DNA from: Acinetobacter equi
GTDB taxonomy: Bacteria > Pseudomonadota > Gammaproteobacteria > Pseudomonadales > Moraxellaceae
DNA: 64,000 nucleotides
NCBI RefSeq assembly: GCF_001307195.1
Contig: NZ_CP012808.1
Span: 2,852,001-2,916,000, forward strand
Direction: 5' to 3'
Below the pieces are notes generated by a model. That model saw only the letters and a list, made by a program, of their open reading frames with translations, was not told the DNA's origin and searched no databases. The translations under genes were made by a program, and so were the position numbers. Position 1 is the first letter of the stretch. The number at the start of each line of letters is the position of its first letter. Positions 38,725 to 48,018 of this stretch are shown piece by piece.

Positions 38725-39219
38725 GACCTAGCCCCTATAAGTAAACTCAGTGTAAATTCAGAAAAATAAGTATTTTTCAATTCAAATTTACAATTTCATA
38801 GCAACGAATATGCCAGTTTGCAAAGCCAAATCAAAAACATGAAACCATTGAAAATTTTTATATTCAAAAATTCACTCAAAGGAAATAAAAAAGCTGCACA
38901 TTGTAGTTGCAGCTTTTAGCCTTTACTCATGCCGATATTTAGTTCAATAAAATATCGTGATTTAGCTTTGTTGATTTAAAAATTATAACACAATGGCCTT
39001 TTAAAAATTTCATATTTTGTTAATTAATGATTAACTAATCTGATATTTTTTTATACTAAACTTAATTTTAAACCACCCTTTTCTTCAATAAAGGAATGTA
39101 AACATCTTTTTTTACTTAAATGGTCATTGCACTAAAAGGAATCTAAACTTTAAAGCAATGCTCTGATATAAACTCCAGATATCCATCTACATCTCAATTA
39201 AGATGTTTCCCATACTCTT
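38725..39219. other. Intergenic region upstream of the NCS2 permease
   Basis: About 495 bp without a gene. It contains a terminator (38889-38917), an AT-rich stem CGATATTT/AAATATCG (38933-38957), and a short stem ACATCT/AGATGT (39189-39206) just below the next gene. No riboswitch aptamer was recognised. Confidence 0.55.
38889..38917 (-). terminator. Intrinsic terminator
   Basis: AAAAGCTGCA / TGCAGCTTTT perfect 10-bp stem; T-rich on the minus strand. It could end the transcript of the gene at 39220-39669. Confidence 0.75.
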
Positions 39220-39669
39220 TTATACAGGCAATTTTTCTTTTTGCGAAGATAAAAAACTAATCAATGGACGAGGAATACTTTCAAAATAACAATAATACGG
39301 TAAAACTGCATCTAAATGAGTTTCTATGACTTTTTGCTCAGTCAAACACCAGGCTTTGCACTTATTACGACCTGAAACTGCATTTCCCTCAATTGAAATC
39401 AGATATAAATTCGCATCTGTAGGTGGAATCAATTTAGAAAAAAACTGAGTAAAACTTAATTTATTATTTGGATTAAAGACCCATTTTTCTGAAAACCACA
39501 ATTGTAATAAATCTCCAAGATACAATTGTTTATTCTTTAAAAAACGAATATTCAAGTAAGCATCTTCAACTGGCGTAAAATACAATTCAGGATTTTGCAA
39601 AATACCAAGATATTGATCTTGATAGTATGGGAGGTTTGAAAAAATCTGAGAGACAGATAGCGTATTCAT
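39220..39669 (-). CDS. Hypothetical protein, unknown function
   Basis: ATG 39669 has AGGAG seven bases upstream, giving 149 residues (MNTLSVSQIFSNLPYY...), so the longer frame from 39705 is not used. It is rich in aromatic residues (LYLGDLLQLWFSEKWVFNP, LPYYCYFESIPRP) and has no signal peptide, membrane span or known motif that I can see. It stands alone. The ribosome-binding site and sustained frame support a real gene; the family is not recognised. Confidence 0.65.
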   Translation of the reverse strand: MNTLSVSQIFSNLPYYQDQYLGILQNPELYFTPVEDAYLNIRFLKNKQLYLGDLLQLWFSEKWVFNPNNKLSFTQFFSKLIPPTDANLYLISIEGNAVSGRNKCKAWCLTEQKVIETHLDAVLPYYCYFESIPRPLISFLSSQKEKLPV

Positions 39670-39880
39670 TCGCTTACTCCTGTTTAGCCATTTTAGTGCT
39701 GGCAAGTTGGTTTAAATCCACACTGTTTAGGCTTTCACCCAAACGCTCTGTTGTTGCAATTAGACTAACAATTGATTTTTAAGATTTCAAGCATTCATTA
39801 CATTTTTTATATACATCAAATTATTTTGTCTAAATATTCAACATTCGAATAAAAAAATACAGATAGATGACCATTTTCTA

Positions 39881-39908
39881 TTGACCCTTTTCAAAATCCC
39901 CTTATAAT
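39881..39908 (+). promoter_or_regulatory. tRNA-Asn promoter
   Basis: TTGACC (39881-39886) and a perfect TATAAT (39903-39908) with a 16-bp spacer lie 11 bp before the mature tRNA 5' end. Confidence 0.85.
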
Positions 39909-39919
39909 CGCACTCAGAT

Positions 39920-39995
39920 TCTCCCATAGCTCAGTCGGTAGAGCGACGGACTGTTAATCCGCAGGTCCCTGGTTCGAGCCCAGGTGGGAGAGCCA
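39920..39995 (+). tRNA. tRNA-Asn (anticodon GTT), CCA encoded
   Basis: The 76-nt cloverleaf has acceptor arms TCTCCCA / TGGGAGA, D-loop AGCTCAGTCGGTAGAGC, anticodon loop CTGTTAA with GTT, a T-arm with GGTTCGAGCC, discriminator G and a genomic CCA. It is followed by a terminator at 40004-40036. Confidence 0.97.
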
Positions 39996-40003
39996 AATTA
40001 AAG

Positions 40004-40036
40004 AAAGCCCAAGCATAATCAGACTTGGGCTTTTTT
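40004..40036. terminator. Terminator after tRNA-Asn
   Basis: AAAGCCCAAG / CTTGGGCTTT perfect 10-bp stem with a long T run on the plus strand. Confidence 0.9.
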
Positions 40037-40113
40037 ATTATCAATAGAAAATATTATCAAACTTATAAAAACAAAATCCCCCTATTAAAGGAGGACTTTA
40101 TTAAAAAATAAAA

Positions 40114-40767
40114 TTATGCTGCCGCAACAGGTACACCACTATGAAACCGAAATAATTCATCAGGTGTTTCAATCAACTCTTTTTCGACTTGACGAATATG
40201 CTCTATACGCCCCTGAATGTCTTCTTCTGGGTTTTTGAGTTTCGCTGTTTTTGCCACATCTAATGCTAATGCCAAATAATCTTCATAATGGCGTGATTCA
40301 GACTTTAATAGATAACGGTAATAACGCCCAAGCTCATCATCAACCAATGGTGCAAGTGCATAGAAACGCTCACAAGAACGCGCTTCAACAAAAGCACCTA
40401 TCACCAACACATCAATAAGTGCTTCAGGCTCATATGTCCGAATTTCTTTACGCAAACCACCAGCATAACGACCCGCACTTAAGCCTTTCCATTCTTGACC
40501 ACGTTTATTCATAAACTCAAGAACTTGCTCATAATGCAACATTTCCTCACGAACAAGCTGTGCTAACTTCACTTGTAAATCTGTAAAGAAACTATAACGA
40601 AACATCAGATTCATGGCTGTACCTGCGGCTTTTTTCTCGCAGTTTGCATGATCTTGCATTAAAACATCGAGGTTATTAAGTGCTTCATCTAACCACGCTT
40701 TGGGAGTTTCACAACCCAAAAAGCCAATGACTGGCTTCATGAGTTCATCATAATCAATCGTCGACAT
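40114..40767 (-). CDS. miaE: tRNA 2-methylthio-N6-isopentenyl-adenosine-37 hydroxylase
   Basis: The 217-residue protein is a ferritin-like diiron monooxygenase. Candidate ligands are Glu44 (CEKKAAG), Glu75 and His78 in REEMLHYEQV, a glutamate in GAFVEARSCERF, and the second Glu/His pair in KSESRHYEDYL. MiaE hydroxylates the isopentenyl group of ms2i6A37 in tRNAs reading UNN codons. Its gene is 26 nt downstream of pdxJ, so the two may be cotranscribed. Length is slightly below that of Salmonella MiaE. Confidence 0.9.
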   Translation of the reverse strand: MSTIDYDELMKPVIGFLGCETPKAWLDEALNNLDVLMQDHANCEKKAAGTAMNLMFRYSFFTDLQVKLAQLVREEMLHYEQVLEFMNKRGQEWKGLSAGRYAGGLRKEIRTYEPEALIDVLVIGAFVEARSCERFYALAPLVDDELGRYYRYLLKSESRHYEDYLALALDVAKTAKLKNPEEDIQGRIEHIRQVEKELIETPDELFRFHSGVPVAAA

Positions 40768-40793
40768 AATTCATCTTAAAATAAAAAATTTAA

Positions 40794-41519
40794 TTAACGA
40801 GCCGCTTTAATTGCTGCTTTCATTTGTTTCACTGCTTCAGGAAGCCCTACAAATACTGCTTCCGCAATAATTGAATGTCCAATATTTAATTCATGAATTT
40901 GTGGGATAGCTGCAATTGGAGCAACATTTTCCAAATTTAGACCATGCCCTGCATTTACAATTAATCCTTTCGCTGCTGCATATTCAGCACCTTTAACAAT
41001 ACGATCTAACTCATATTGTTGTTGCTCTACTGTTTCTGCATCTGCATATGCACCAGTATGTAACTCAATCGTTGGAGCACCACATGCAACTGCTGCATCA
41101 ATTTGTGCAAAGTCTGCATCAATAAACAATGACACTTCACAACCAATCTCTGCTAATGCTTGAGTTGCCTTTTTAACATCATCAAAATGCCCAAGCACAT
41201 CTAAACCACCTTCTGTGGTTACTTCTTGACGTTTTTCAGGTACAAAACACACATGTTGCGGACGAATTTCTTTAGCAAACTCAACCATTTCATTGGTAAC
41301 TGCCATTTCCAAATTCATATGTGTTTTTAATAATGGACGCATGCGACGCACATCATCATCTTGTATATGTCGACGATCTTCTCGTAAATGCAAAGTAATT
41401 CCTTCAGCACCTACTTCTTCGCAAATTAATGCAGCTTTTACTGGATCTGGATATGTCGTACCACGTGCTTGACGTAATGTTGCCACATGATCAATATTTA
41501 CACCGAGTAAAGCAGCCAT
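40794..41519 (-). CDS. pdxJ: Pyridoxine 5'-phosphate synthase
   Basis: The 241-residue protein starts [23 protein letters not shown] and contains [35 protein letters not shown] and the phosphate-binding [11 protein letters not shown] ... [10 protein letters not shown]. It condenses 3-amino-2-oxopropyl phosphate with deoxyxylulose phosphate to give pyridoxine 5'-phosphate. It follows recO by 13 nt in the conserved era-recO-pdxJ order. The Epd-like gene at 26889 may serve the same vitamin B6 pathway. Confidence 0.97.
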   Translation of the reverse strand: MAALLGVNIDHVATLRQARGTTYPDPVKAALICEEVGAEGITLHLREDRRHIQDDDVRRMRPLLKTHMNLEMAVTNEMVEFAKEIRPQHVCFVPEKRQEVTTEGGLDVLGHFDDVKKATQALAEIGCEVSLFIDADFAQIDAAVACGAPTIELHTGAYADAETVEQQQYELDRIVKGAEYAAAKGLIVNAGHGLNLENVAPIAAIPQIHELNIGHSIIAEAVFVGLPEAVKQMKAAIKAAR

Positions 41520-41532
41520 AATAATTTCCTAA

Positions 41533-42243
41533 CTACGTTTTTGATTGAGTGTTTTGAATCCACAACTGACGGCTTTTTAAAGGACGATCTCCCAATAAAG
41601 AAGTAATCATCTGCCGATACAATTTAGACAATAATTGTAACTGCTCTGAAGAGAATTCCCTACCTTTTTCGTAATCACACATGGCTAAAATTTGCGACCC
41701 AAGCAAACTTGCACGTGATGGCTGAATAACAGGTAAAAATCCATCATTGAGTTGAAATTGGTAATAACGATTTTCAAGAATTGGCTCTTGATTTGAATCT
41801 AATGAAAAATCTAGTGGATAACCTAACTCTTCCAATAATTCGTGTTCAAATAAACGTAATGAATGTTTTAAAAATTGATTTTGATTTTCTTGTTGATTGA
41901 GTTGCTGTAAATCTAGCAAAGTTTTCGCATATTGTTGAAAAGTTTGTGGCATTTCCACTTCTAATGGACATAAACGCAGTAAAATTTCATTTAAATAAAA
42001 GCCTGAAAAAAAGGCATCACCAAAAAAGAAAATTGGCTGATTCACAATTTCAAGTTTACTAAAATTTTTAAGTTCTGACTTACCTGTTGCCTGTAAAGCA
42101 ATAGGTTGATATTGCGGTGGAGGAGTTTGTCTTAAAATCCCATCGACACGACCATGCTCTTGTGTAAATAAGTGCACAATATGGCTACGATCTCGATATT
42201 TTCGATGGTGAATTAAATAACCATGCAGTAATTCATTGCGCAT
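41533..42243 (-). CDS. recO: DNA repair protein RecO
   Basis: The 236-residue protein starts with the RecO OB-fold (LLHGYLIHHRKYRDRSHIVHLFTQEHGRVDGILR) and continues with a helical domain that lacks strong motifs, as usual. It acts with RecF and RecR to load RecA on SSB-coated single-stranded DNA. Context, between era and pdxJ, is diagnostic. Confidence 0.93.
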   Translation of the reverse strand: MRNELLHGYLIHHRKYRDRSHIVHLFTQEHGRVDGILRQTPPPQYQPIALQATGKSELKNFSKLEIVNQPIFFFGDAFFSGFYLNEILLRLCPLEVEMPQTFQQYAKTLLDLQQLNQQENQNQFLKHSLRLFEHELLEELGYPLDFSLDSNQEPILENRYYQFQLNDGFLPVIQPSRASLLGSQILAMCDYEKGREFSSEQLQLLSKLYRQMITSLLGDRPLKSRQLWIQNTQSKT

Positions 42244-42254
42244 GATTAATTAAA

Positions 42255-42452
42255 TTATTCCTTATCTTTCTTTTTCTCTTTTTTATCATCTTCATCATCA
42301 CCATCTGGTATTACCGCATCAACAACTGCCACCGTACCTTTTACAGCACCTTTCGTTACATCATAAGCAATACCAACAGGAACGGTAACCAATTTTGTAA
42401 TACATCCTTGCAACATCAACATTGATGCAAGTACAACGAAAACTTTATTCAT
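42255..42452 (-). CDS. Very short lipoprotein, unknown function
   Basis: The 65-residue product has a lipoprotein signal ending MLQGC (Cys17), a short valine-rich part (VTVPVGIAYDVTKGAVKGTV) and a strongly charged tail (DGDDEDDKKEKKKDKE). It sits between era and recO in the same direction, 11 nt before recO. It resembles small lipoproteins commonly annotated in Acinetobacter genomes, with no known function. Confidence 0.75.
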   Translation of the reverse strand: MNKVFVVLASMLMLQGCITKLVTVPVGIAYDVTKGAVKGTVAVVDAVIPDGDDEDDKKEKKKDKE

Positions 42453-42482
42453 TACAGTTCCTGTCCATAGAATGTGAATATC

Positions 42483-43511
42483 TTAGATATCACTATATCC
42501 TAAACTTTTAAGTGCGCGTTCATCATCCGACCAACCGCCTTTCACTTTTACCCAAAGTGTAAGCATGATTTTCTGCTCGAACATTTTTTCCATATCCACG
42601 CGCGCATCCATACCAATTTTTTTCAACTTAGAACCCTTTTCACCAATTACAATGGCTTTTTGTCCTGAGCGATCAACAAAAATTGTAGCATCAATATACG
42701 TACATGTAGGCTTCATACGACCTGTTTTTTCATTCAAAGTCGCATCTTCTGTTTTAAAAGATTCAATTTGAACTGTTAAATCGTACGGAAGTTCTTCACC
42801 CAATTGACGCATGATTTTTTCACGAATAATTTCTGAAGCTAAGAAACGTTCAGAACGATCCGTTAATTGATCAAGTGAATACAATGGTGGTTGAAATGGT
42901 AAATATTTTGCAATCGTATCGCGCAAGTGATCTAAATTAGCACCACGCAAAGCTGAAACAGGAACAATTTCAGCAAAATTCATTAATTTTGCACGTTCTC
43001 GAATCAATGGTAATGCTTCATTTTTATTCTCAAATGTATCTAATTTATTGATCACGAGAATAACTGGCATGTCTGCATTTTTTAATTTCTCTAAAACAAG
43101 CTCATCATTTTGAGTCCATTTTTGAGCATCAACTACAAATAAAACCAAATTTACATCACGAAGTGCAGAATGTGCAGCACGGTTCATCATTTTATTGATA
43201 GCACGTACTTCTTTTTTATGCATCCCCGGTGTATCAACAAATACTGCCTGAGACTTTTCACGTGAATCAATACCCACAATTTTATGACGTGTTGTTTGTG
43301 GTTTACGTGAAGTAATAGATAGTTTTTGACCCAATATATGGTTCATTAACGTAGATTTACCTACGTTTGGACGACCAACAATCGCCACAAAACCACTACG
43401 GTAATCTGATGGAATTTCAGTGCCTTGTGCACTAAAGAATTGACTAATTAAGTCATTAGTGTCGCCTTGCGACTCGTGATCAGCATCGATGTGATCGGAA
43501 TGAGTAGTCAT
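42483..43511 (-). CDS. era: GTPase Era, 30S ribosome assembly factor
   Basis: The 342-residue protein has G1 GRPNVGKSTLMN, G3 DTPGMH and G4 NKLD, followed by a C-terminal KH domain (VIGEKGSKLKKIG). Era binds the 3' end of 16S rRNA during 30S maturation. An N-terminal extension of about 40 acidic/polar residues precedes the G domain, making it longer than E. coli Era (301). It overlaps rnc by 4 nt. Confidence 0.97.
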   Translation of the reverse strand: MTTHSDHIDADHESQGDTNDLISQFFSAQGTEIPSDYRSGFVAIVGRPNVGKSTLMNHILGQKLSITSRKPQTTRHKIVGIDSREKSQAVFVDTPGMHKKEVRAINKMMNRAAHSALRDVNLVLFVVDAQKWTQNDELVLEKLKNADMPVILVINKLDTFENKNEALPLIRERAKLMNFAEIVPVSALRGANLDHLRDTIAKYLPFQPPLYSLDQLTDRSERFLASEIIREKIMRQLGEELPYDLTVQIESFKTEDATLNEKTGRMKPTCTYIDATIFVDRSGQKAIVIGEKGSKLKKIGMDARVDMEKMFEQKIMLTLWVKVKGGWSDDERALKSLGYSDI

Positions 43512-44209
43512 TTAGACTGATTCTCCAATAATTTTAAAATATCTGCCGCAACTGCTTGCTCAGCAAAGCGACGACTTGTGCCCTCACCTTTCATTACAGT
43601 GAGACCTTCAACCATACACTCTACAGTAAAGTGTTGATTTGGGGCATCACCTTGAATATCTACAACCTCATAAAGAGGCAAAGGCTTTTTACGCGCTTGT
43701 AAATACTCTTGTAATCTCGATTTCGGGTCTTTTAGTTGATCTGTAGGTTCAATATGATCTAAATAAGGTATATACCATTTTAAAACAATTGAACGTAAGA
43801 GATTTAAATCATCGCAATCTACATAAATTGCACCAATAATTGCCTCTACTGTATCTGCAAGTATAGATTCACGATGGTGACCGCCTGATTTTAATTCACC
43901 AGTACTTAAGATTAAGTTTTGGCTAAGCTTTAAATCATTAGCAATTTTTCCCAAAGCTTCTTGACGAACTAAAGTTGCACGCATGCGTGTTAGCCGACCT
44001 TCATTTTCAGTTGGATAAGATTGATAAAGATAATTTGCAATGATCATACCCAACAGGGAATCGCCGAGAAACTCTAAACGTTCATAGTTCTGCTTATGAC
44101 TCACAGAACGATGCGTCAAGGCTAACTGCAATAATTCAGGATTTTTAAATTGATAACCAATACGACTTGCTAAACGCACTTCATTTAGCTTGGAATGAGC
44201 TTTGTTCAA
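43508..44209 (-). CDS. rnc: Ribonuclease III
   Basis: The 233-residue protein has the RNase III signature ERLEFLGDSLLGMIIANYLY, the second catalytic region LADTVEAIIGAIYVDC, and a C-terminal double-stranded RNA-binding domain (PKSRLQEYLQARKKPLP ... GTSRRFAEQAVAADIL). It processes rRNA precursors and structured mRNAs. The stop overlaps the era start by 4 nt, so translation is coupled. Confidence 0.97.
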   Translation of the reverse strand: MNKAHSKLNEVRLASRIGYQFKNPELLQLALTHRSVSHKQNYERLEFLGDSLLGMIIANYLYQSYPTENEGRLTRMRATLVRQEALGKIANDLKLSQNLILSTGELKSGGHHRESILADTVEAIIGAIYVDCDDLNLLRSIVLKWYIPYLDHIEPTDQLKDPKSRLQEYLQARKKPLPLYEVVDIQGDAPNQHFTVECMVEGLTVMKGEGTSRRFAEQAVAADILKLLENQSK

Positions 44210-44603
44210 AACATTTCTCGAATTTAAATACCAAATTCATATAGCACCTAATTTTAAGCACTATATTCCGTACTTATTCCTACAAATGCTAAGTCTTAAA
44301 ACAATTGCACTCTTTTAATCTGTAAATCGTAAATGTCATGCATAAACAAATTCATCATTCGTTTATGTATAACATTTCAAACAATTGATATTTTTAAAAT
44401 ACCGCATACCAACACTCGATTATCGATAAAATAGCGTGTGATAAAACTTCGATTTTAAAAATTACTTATCTCTTCGTAAGAACAAGCTAATCATATACTG
44501 CAATTAGCATTACAGTATATGAAATCTATTTTAACTGTTCATTTCTTAATGTATTTCTACATTTTTAGAAATAAAGCTCTACTCTTTCAAGCATCACTTA
44601 ATA
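44210..44603. other. Non-coding gap between rnc and lepB
   Basis: A 394-bp stretch with no credible gene in any frame. It includes a perfect 9-bp inverted repeat CATATACTG (44492-44500) / CAGTATATG (44513-44521) and a TTATCGATAA palindrome (44420-44429). In Pseudomonas a DUF4845 gene occupies this place. Confidence 0.65.
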
Positions 44604-45431
44604 TTAATCAATTCTACCATTACGGCTAAATGATGGAAGATTAAATCCAGGTTCTTTATGCATCCAAATATAGAATGCTTTACCAGTTAAATTCTCTTCA
44701 GGAACCATACCCCAGAAGCGACTATCTGCACTTTGGTCACGGTTATCACCCATCGCAAAATAATGCCCTTCAGGAACTTTAACTTCCCAATACAGACCAT
44801 TCTGATATGCATATTTACCATTATCCAAAGAGTTCAAATATGGTGCTTGGCTGGCAACATTTACATTTTCAAGCTCACGCATTGTAAATGTATGATCACC
44901 CAATGTTTCTTTAAAATAAAGTGAAGTTGGCGTGTCAAATTTATCTTTTTCACGGCTAAATTCAAAAGGTACTTTTGGTACTTTTTTACCATTAATAATC
45001 AACTGGCCATGATCATAAACAATATGATCTCCGGGAACACCAACAACGCGTTTAATATAACTAATTTTTGGTTCTACTGGATAACGAAAAACAATCACAT
45101 CACCACGTTCAGGCTCACCCACATCAATAATTTTCTTATTGATGATAGGCAAACGAACACCGTAATCAAACTTATTTACCAAGATAAAATCACCAGTTTC
45201 TAAAGTAGGTACCATAGAATCTGAAGGAATATTAAATGGTTCATATAAGAATGAACGTAAACACATTACAACAGCTAAAACTGGCCAGAAGTCATAAGCC
45301 CATCGAATAATTGCTTTTTCGTTCCCACGACCTTTTGATTCTCTTTCCTTGAAAACCAATTTATCTAATAACCACACGACAAATAATATAATCGTTGCAG
45401 GTACAAGAATTAAATTAAAATCAAAATCCAT
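44604..45431 (-). CDS. lepB: Signal peptidase I
   Basis: The 275-residue protein has N-terminal membrane spans (residues about 5-25 and 47-63), then the catalytic Ser72 in NIPSDSMVPTLETGDFILV and Lys127 in SYIKRVVGVPGDH, and the box GHYFAMGDNRDQSADSRFWG. It cleaves signal peptides from exported proteins at the outer face of the inner membrane. It is 22 nt downstream of lepA. Confidence 0.97.
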   Translation of the reverse strand: MDFDFNLILVPATIILFVVWLLDKLVFKERESKGRGNEKAIIRWAYDFWPVLAVVMCLRSFLYEPFNIPSDSMVPTLETGDFILVNKFDYGVRLPIINKKIIDVGEPERGDVIVFRYPVEPKISYIKRVVGVPGDHIVYDHGQLIINGKKVPKVPFEFSREKDKFDTPTSLYFKETLGDHTFTMRELENVNVASQAPYLNSLDNGKYAYQNGLYWEVKVPEGHYFAMGDNRDQSADSRFWGMVPEENLTGKAFYIWMHKEPGFNLPSFSRNGRID

Positions 45432-45453
45432 GAACTAAATGACCTCTGTGTTC

Positions 45454-47271
45454 TTATCTTTCTACTTTCAATACTGCAAGGAACGCTTCTTGTGGAATTT
45501 CAACACTTCCCACTTGCTTCATGCGTTTCTTACCTTCTTTTTGTTTCGATAGAAGTTTCTTCTTACGCGAAACATCACCACCGTAACACTTAGCCAATAC
45601 GTTTTTACGCATCGCTTTTACTGTTGAACGTGCAATAATTTGAGCACCAATCGCAGCTTGAATTGCAACATCAAACATTTGACGTGGAATCAAATCTTTC
45701 ATTTTTTCCACAAGTGCAATACCACGATGACGCGCATCTTGACGATGACAAATCATTGCTAACGCATCAACTTTCTCCCCATTAATTAAAACATCAACTT
45801 TTACAAGTGATGAGCTTTCAAAACGAACAAAATTATAATCTAAAGATGCGAAACCACGTGAACAAGATTTCAATTTATCAAAGAAATCCATCACAACTTC
45901 TGCCATAGGAATTTCAAAAGTAATTGCTACTTGGTTAGCCATGAATTTCATGTCTTTTTGAACACCACGGCGCTCAACACACAAAGTCATCACATTACCC
46001 AAATATTCTTGTGGTACAAGAATATTACATTCAGCAATTGGTTCACGTAAATCTTCAACCGTTGAACCATCTGGCATTTTTGATGGACTATCAATATAAA
46101 CTGTCTCACCATTTTTCATAACAGCTTCATAAATTACTGTTGGTGCAGATGAAATCAAATCTAAATCGTATTCACGCTCTAAACGCTCTTGTACGATTTC
46201 CATATGCAGCATACCCAAGAAGCCACAACGAAAACCAAAGCCTAAAGCATCTGAACTTTCTGGTTCAAAAAATAAAGCTGAATCATTAATTTGAAGTTTT
46301 TGTAATGCCTCACGAAACGGTTCGAATTCACTTGCATCAATTGGGAATAAACCAGCATAAACCTGTGGTTTTACTTTTTGAAAACCAGGTAAGGTTTCTA
46401 CTTCAGGAGTTGTTGCAAGTGTAATGGTATCACCAACTGGCGCACCAAAAATATCTTTAATACCTGCAATCACAAAGCCTACTTCACCAGCTTCTAAAAT
46501 ATCAGTTTCTGTATGCTTAGGATTAAAAACACCCACAGATGTAATGATGTGCGTTTGACCAGTCGATTTCATCAACATTTTATCGCCTTTACGCACGCGA
46601 CCTTCTTTAATACGAACTAAAGAAACAACGCCTAAGTAATTATCAAACCATGAGTCGACAATTAAAGCTTGTAATGGTGCTTCACGGTCACCCTTTGGTG
46701 CAGGAATAACATTGACTAAAGTTTCAAGTACTCCTTCAATGCCTAAACCTGTTTTTGCTGAACATGTTGGTGCATCTGTTGCTTCCACACCAATAATATC
46801 TTCAATTTCTTGAACTACACGCTCAGGTTCTGCTTGAGGTAAGTCAATTTTATTTAAAACTGGAAGAACCTCTAAGCCCTGTTCAATTGCTGTATAACAG
46901 TTAGCAACCGACTGAGCTTCTACACCTTGCGCAGCATCAACAACAAGTAACGCCCCTTCACATGCGGCCAAAGAACGAGAAACTTCGTATGAAAAGTCAA
47001 CGTGTCCAGGTGTATCAATAAAGTTTAATTGATATTCTTGACCATTAGGATGTGTGTAATATAACGTCACAGAAGTGGCTTTAATCGTAATACCACGCTC
47101 ACGTTCTAACTCCATAGAATCGAGAACTTGTGCTTGCATTTCACGATCTTGCAGACCACCACAAGTTTGAATAAAACGATCGGCAAGAGTCGATTTACCA
47201 TGATCGATATGCGCAATAATCGAGAAGTTACGAATGTTGTTAATATCAACAGATTTTTTTGCTTGCGCCAT
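45454..47271 (-). CDS. lepA: Elongation factor 4 (LepA)
   Basis: The 605-residue GTPase has G1 [15 protein letters not shown]3 [27 protein letters not shown] and G4 NKIDLP, followed by EF-G-like domains and the LepA-specific C-terminal domain with [38 protein letters not shown] sequence (near residues 540-580). It acts on ribosomes in initiation or back-translocation. It heads the lepA-lepB unit. Confidence 0.98.
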   Translation of the reverse strand: MAQAKKSVDINNIRNFSIIAHIDHGKSTLADRFIQTCGGLQDREMQAQVLDSMELERERGITIKATSVTLYYTHPNGQEYQLNFIDTPGHVDFSYEVSRSLAACEGALLVVDAAQGVEAQSVANCYTAIEQGLEVLPVLNKIDLPQAEPERVVQEIEDIIGVEATDAPTCSAKTGLGIEGVLETLVNVIPAPKGDREAPLQALIVDSWFDNYLGVVSLVRIKEGRVRKGDKMLMKSTGQTHIITSVGVFNPKHTETDILEAGEVGFVIAGIKDIFGAPVGDTITLATTPEVETLPGFQKVKPQVYAGLFPIDASEFEPFREALQKLQINDSALFFEPESSDALGFGFRCGFLGMLHMEIVQERLEREYDLDLISSAPTVIYEAVMKNGETVYIDSPSKMPDGSTVEDLREPIAECNILVPQEYLGNVMTLCVERRGVQKDMKFMANQVAITFEIPMAEVVMDFFDKLKSCSRGFASLDYNFVRFESSSLVKVDVLINGEKVDALAMICHRQDARHRGIALVEKMKDLIPRQMFDVAIQAAIGAQIIARSTVKAMRKNVLAKCYGGDVSRKKKLLSKQKEGKKRMKQVGSVEIPQEAFLAVLKVER

Positions 47272-47444
47272 GGGCTACCTTAAGAACATAAACATGCTAA
47301 GCATCAAAAAATTAGCTTAGCAAAAACCGAAATAGAATTGCGAAGGATTATAGCAGATGGTTTTTTCAAAGTATTCATTATAATGATCTACTTTTAGTAA
47401 TCCCCACAAAAATAAAAATCCACATTTTATAAATACCTATGAAA

Positions 47445-47903
47445 CTAGATGATATCTGTATGATATTTTTCAAAATCAAAAGGATTTACATCAGATTTTA
47501 GTGGCTGATATGCTTGTGTAAAACTCGGTGACATGCGCTTTGGTCTCCCTGTTGCAATTTCAACACATGCCCATTTTGTATTTGCTAAAAATAGGATAGT
47601 TCTATCTTTTGGTCTATAAAAGGCATATTGGCGAAATGAATACAAAGCATTGATATCATCAAGCCATGTTCTCAAAATAATGTCTTCGCCTTCAAAAGCT
47701 GCTTTTCTATATTGCATATGATGCTCAACCGCTACCATTGCATGCTTTAATTTCAAATATTCTTTTAATCCTAATCCAATTTTTTCAATATGTGCCGATG
47801 CAACATCCTGCATCCATTGAACATACATCACATTATTTACGTGCCCCAAAATATCAATATGTTGAGGTTCTATCTTTAGCGCTAAATCAAATACATCCGT
47901 CAT
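47445..47903 (-). CDS. Acyl-CoA thioesterase, hotdog fold (4HBT/YbgC type)
   Basis: The 152-residue protein has the 4HBT-like start QHIDILGHVNNVMYVQWMQDV; the Asp/His-Asn segment resembles the active-site loop of YbgC and FadM thioesterases. A YRKAAFEGEDIILRTWL strand and TKWACVEIATGRPKRM follow. It would hydrolyse an acyl-CoA, but the substrate is not evident. It stands alone between lepA and the DegP-like gene. Confidence 0.83.
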   Translation of the reverse strand: MTDVFDLALKIEPQHIDILGHVNNVMYVQWMQDVASAHIEKIGLGLKEYLKLKHAMVAVEHHMQYRKAAFEGEDIILRTWLDDINALYSFRQYAFYRPKDRTILFLANTKWACVEIATGRPKRMSPSFTQAYQPLKSDVNPFDFEKYHTDII

Positions 47904-47975
47904 TTAAATGCTCTATCCCACACCACAATATTTTAATTTATTAGTCTACGTAATTTTGTTTAATCTCACATTAAA

Positions 47976-48007
47976 AAATTAAACCGCTGTTACCAGCGGT
48001 TTAATTT
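47976..48007 (-). terminator. Terminator of the DegP-like gene
   Basis: AAATTAAACCGCTG / CAGCGGTTTAATTT, a perfect 14-bp stem with a TTAC loop, 12 nt below the stop codon. Confidence 0.85.
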
Positions 48008-48018
48008 AAAAATATAAC

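Noticed and set aside
38725..39219. Search for a purine riboswitch before the NCS2 permease
   Set aside because: No conserved purine-aptamer loop sequences were seen on the minus strand; only an ordinary terminator and short AT stems.
39920..40036. tRNA-Asn as an integration site for a mobile element
   Set aside because: No integrase gene or repeated tRNA 3' end was seen nearby; the neighbours are housekeeping genes.
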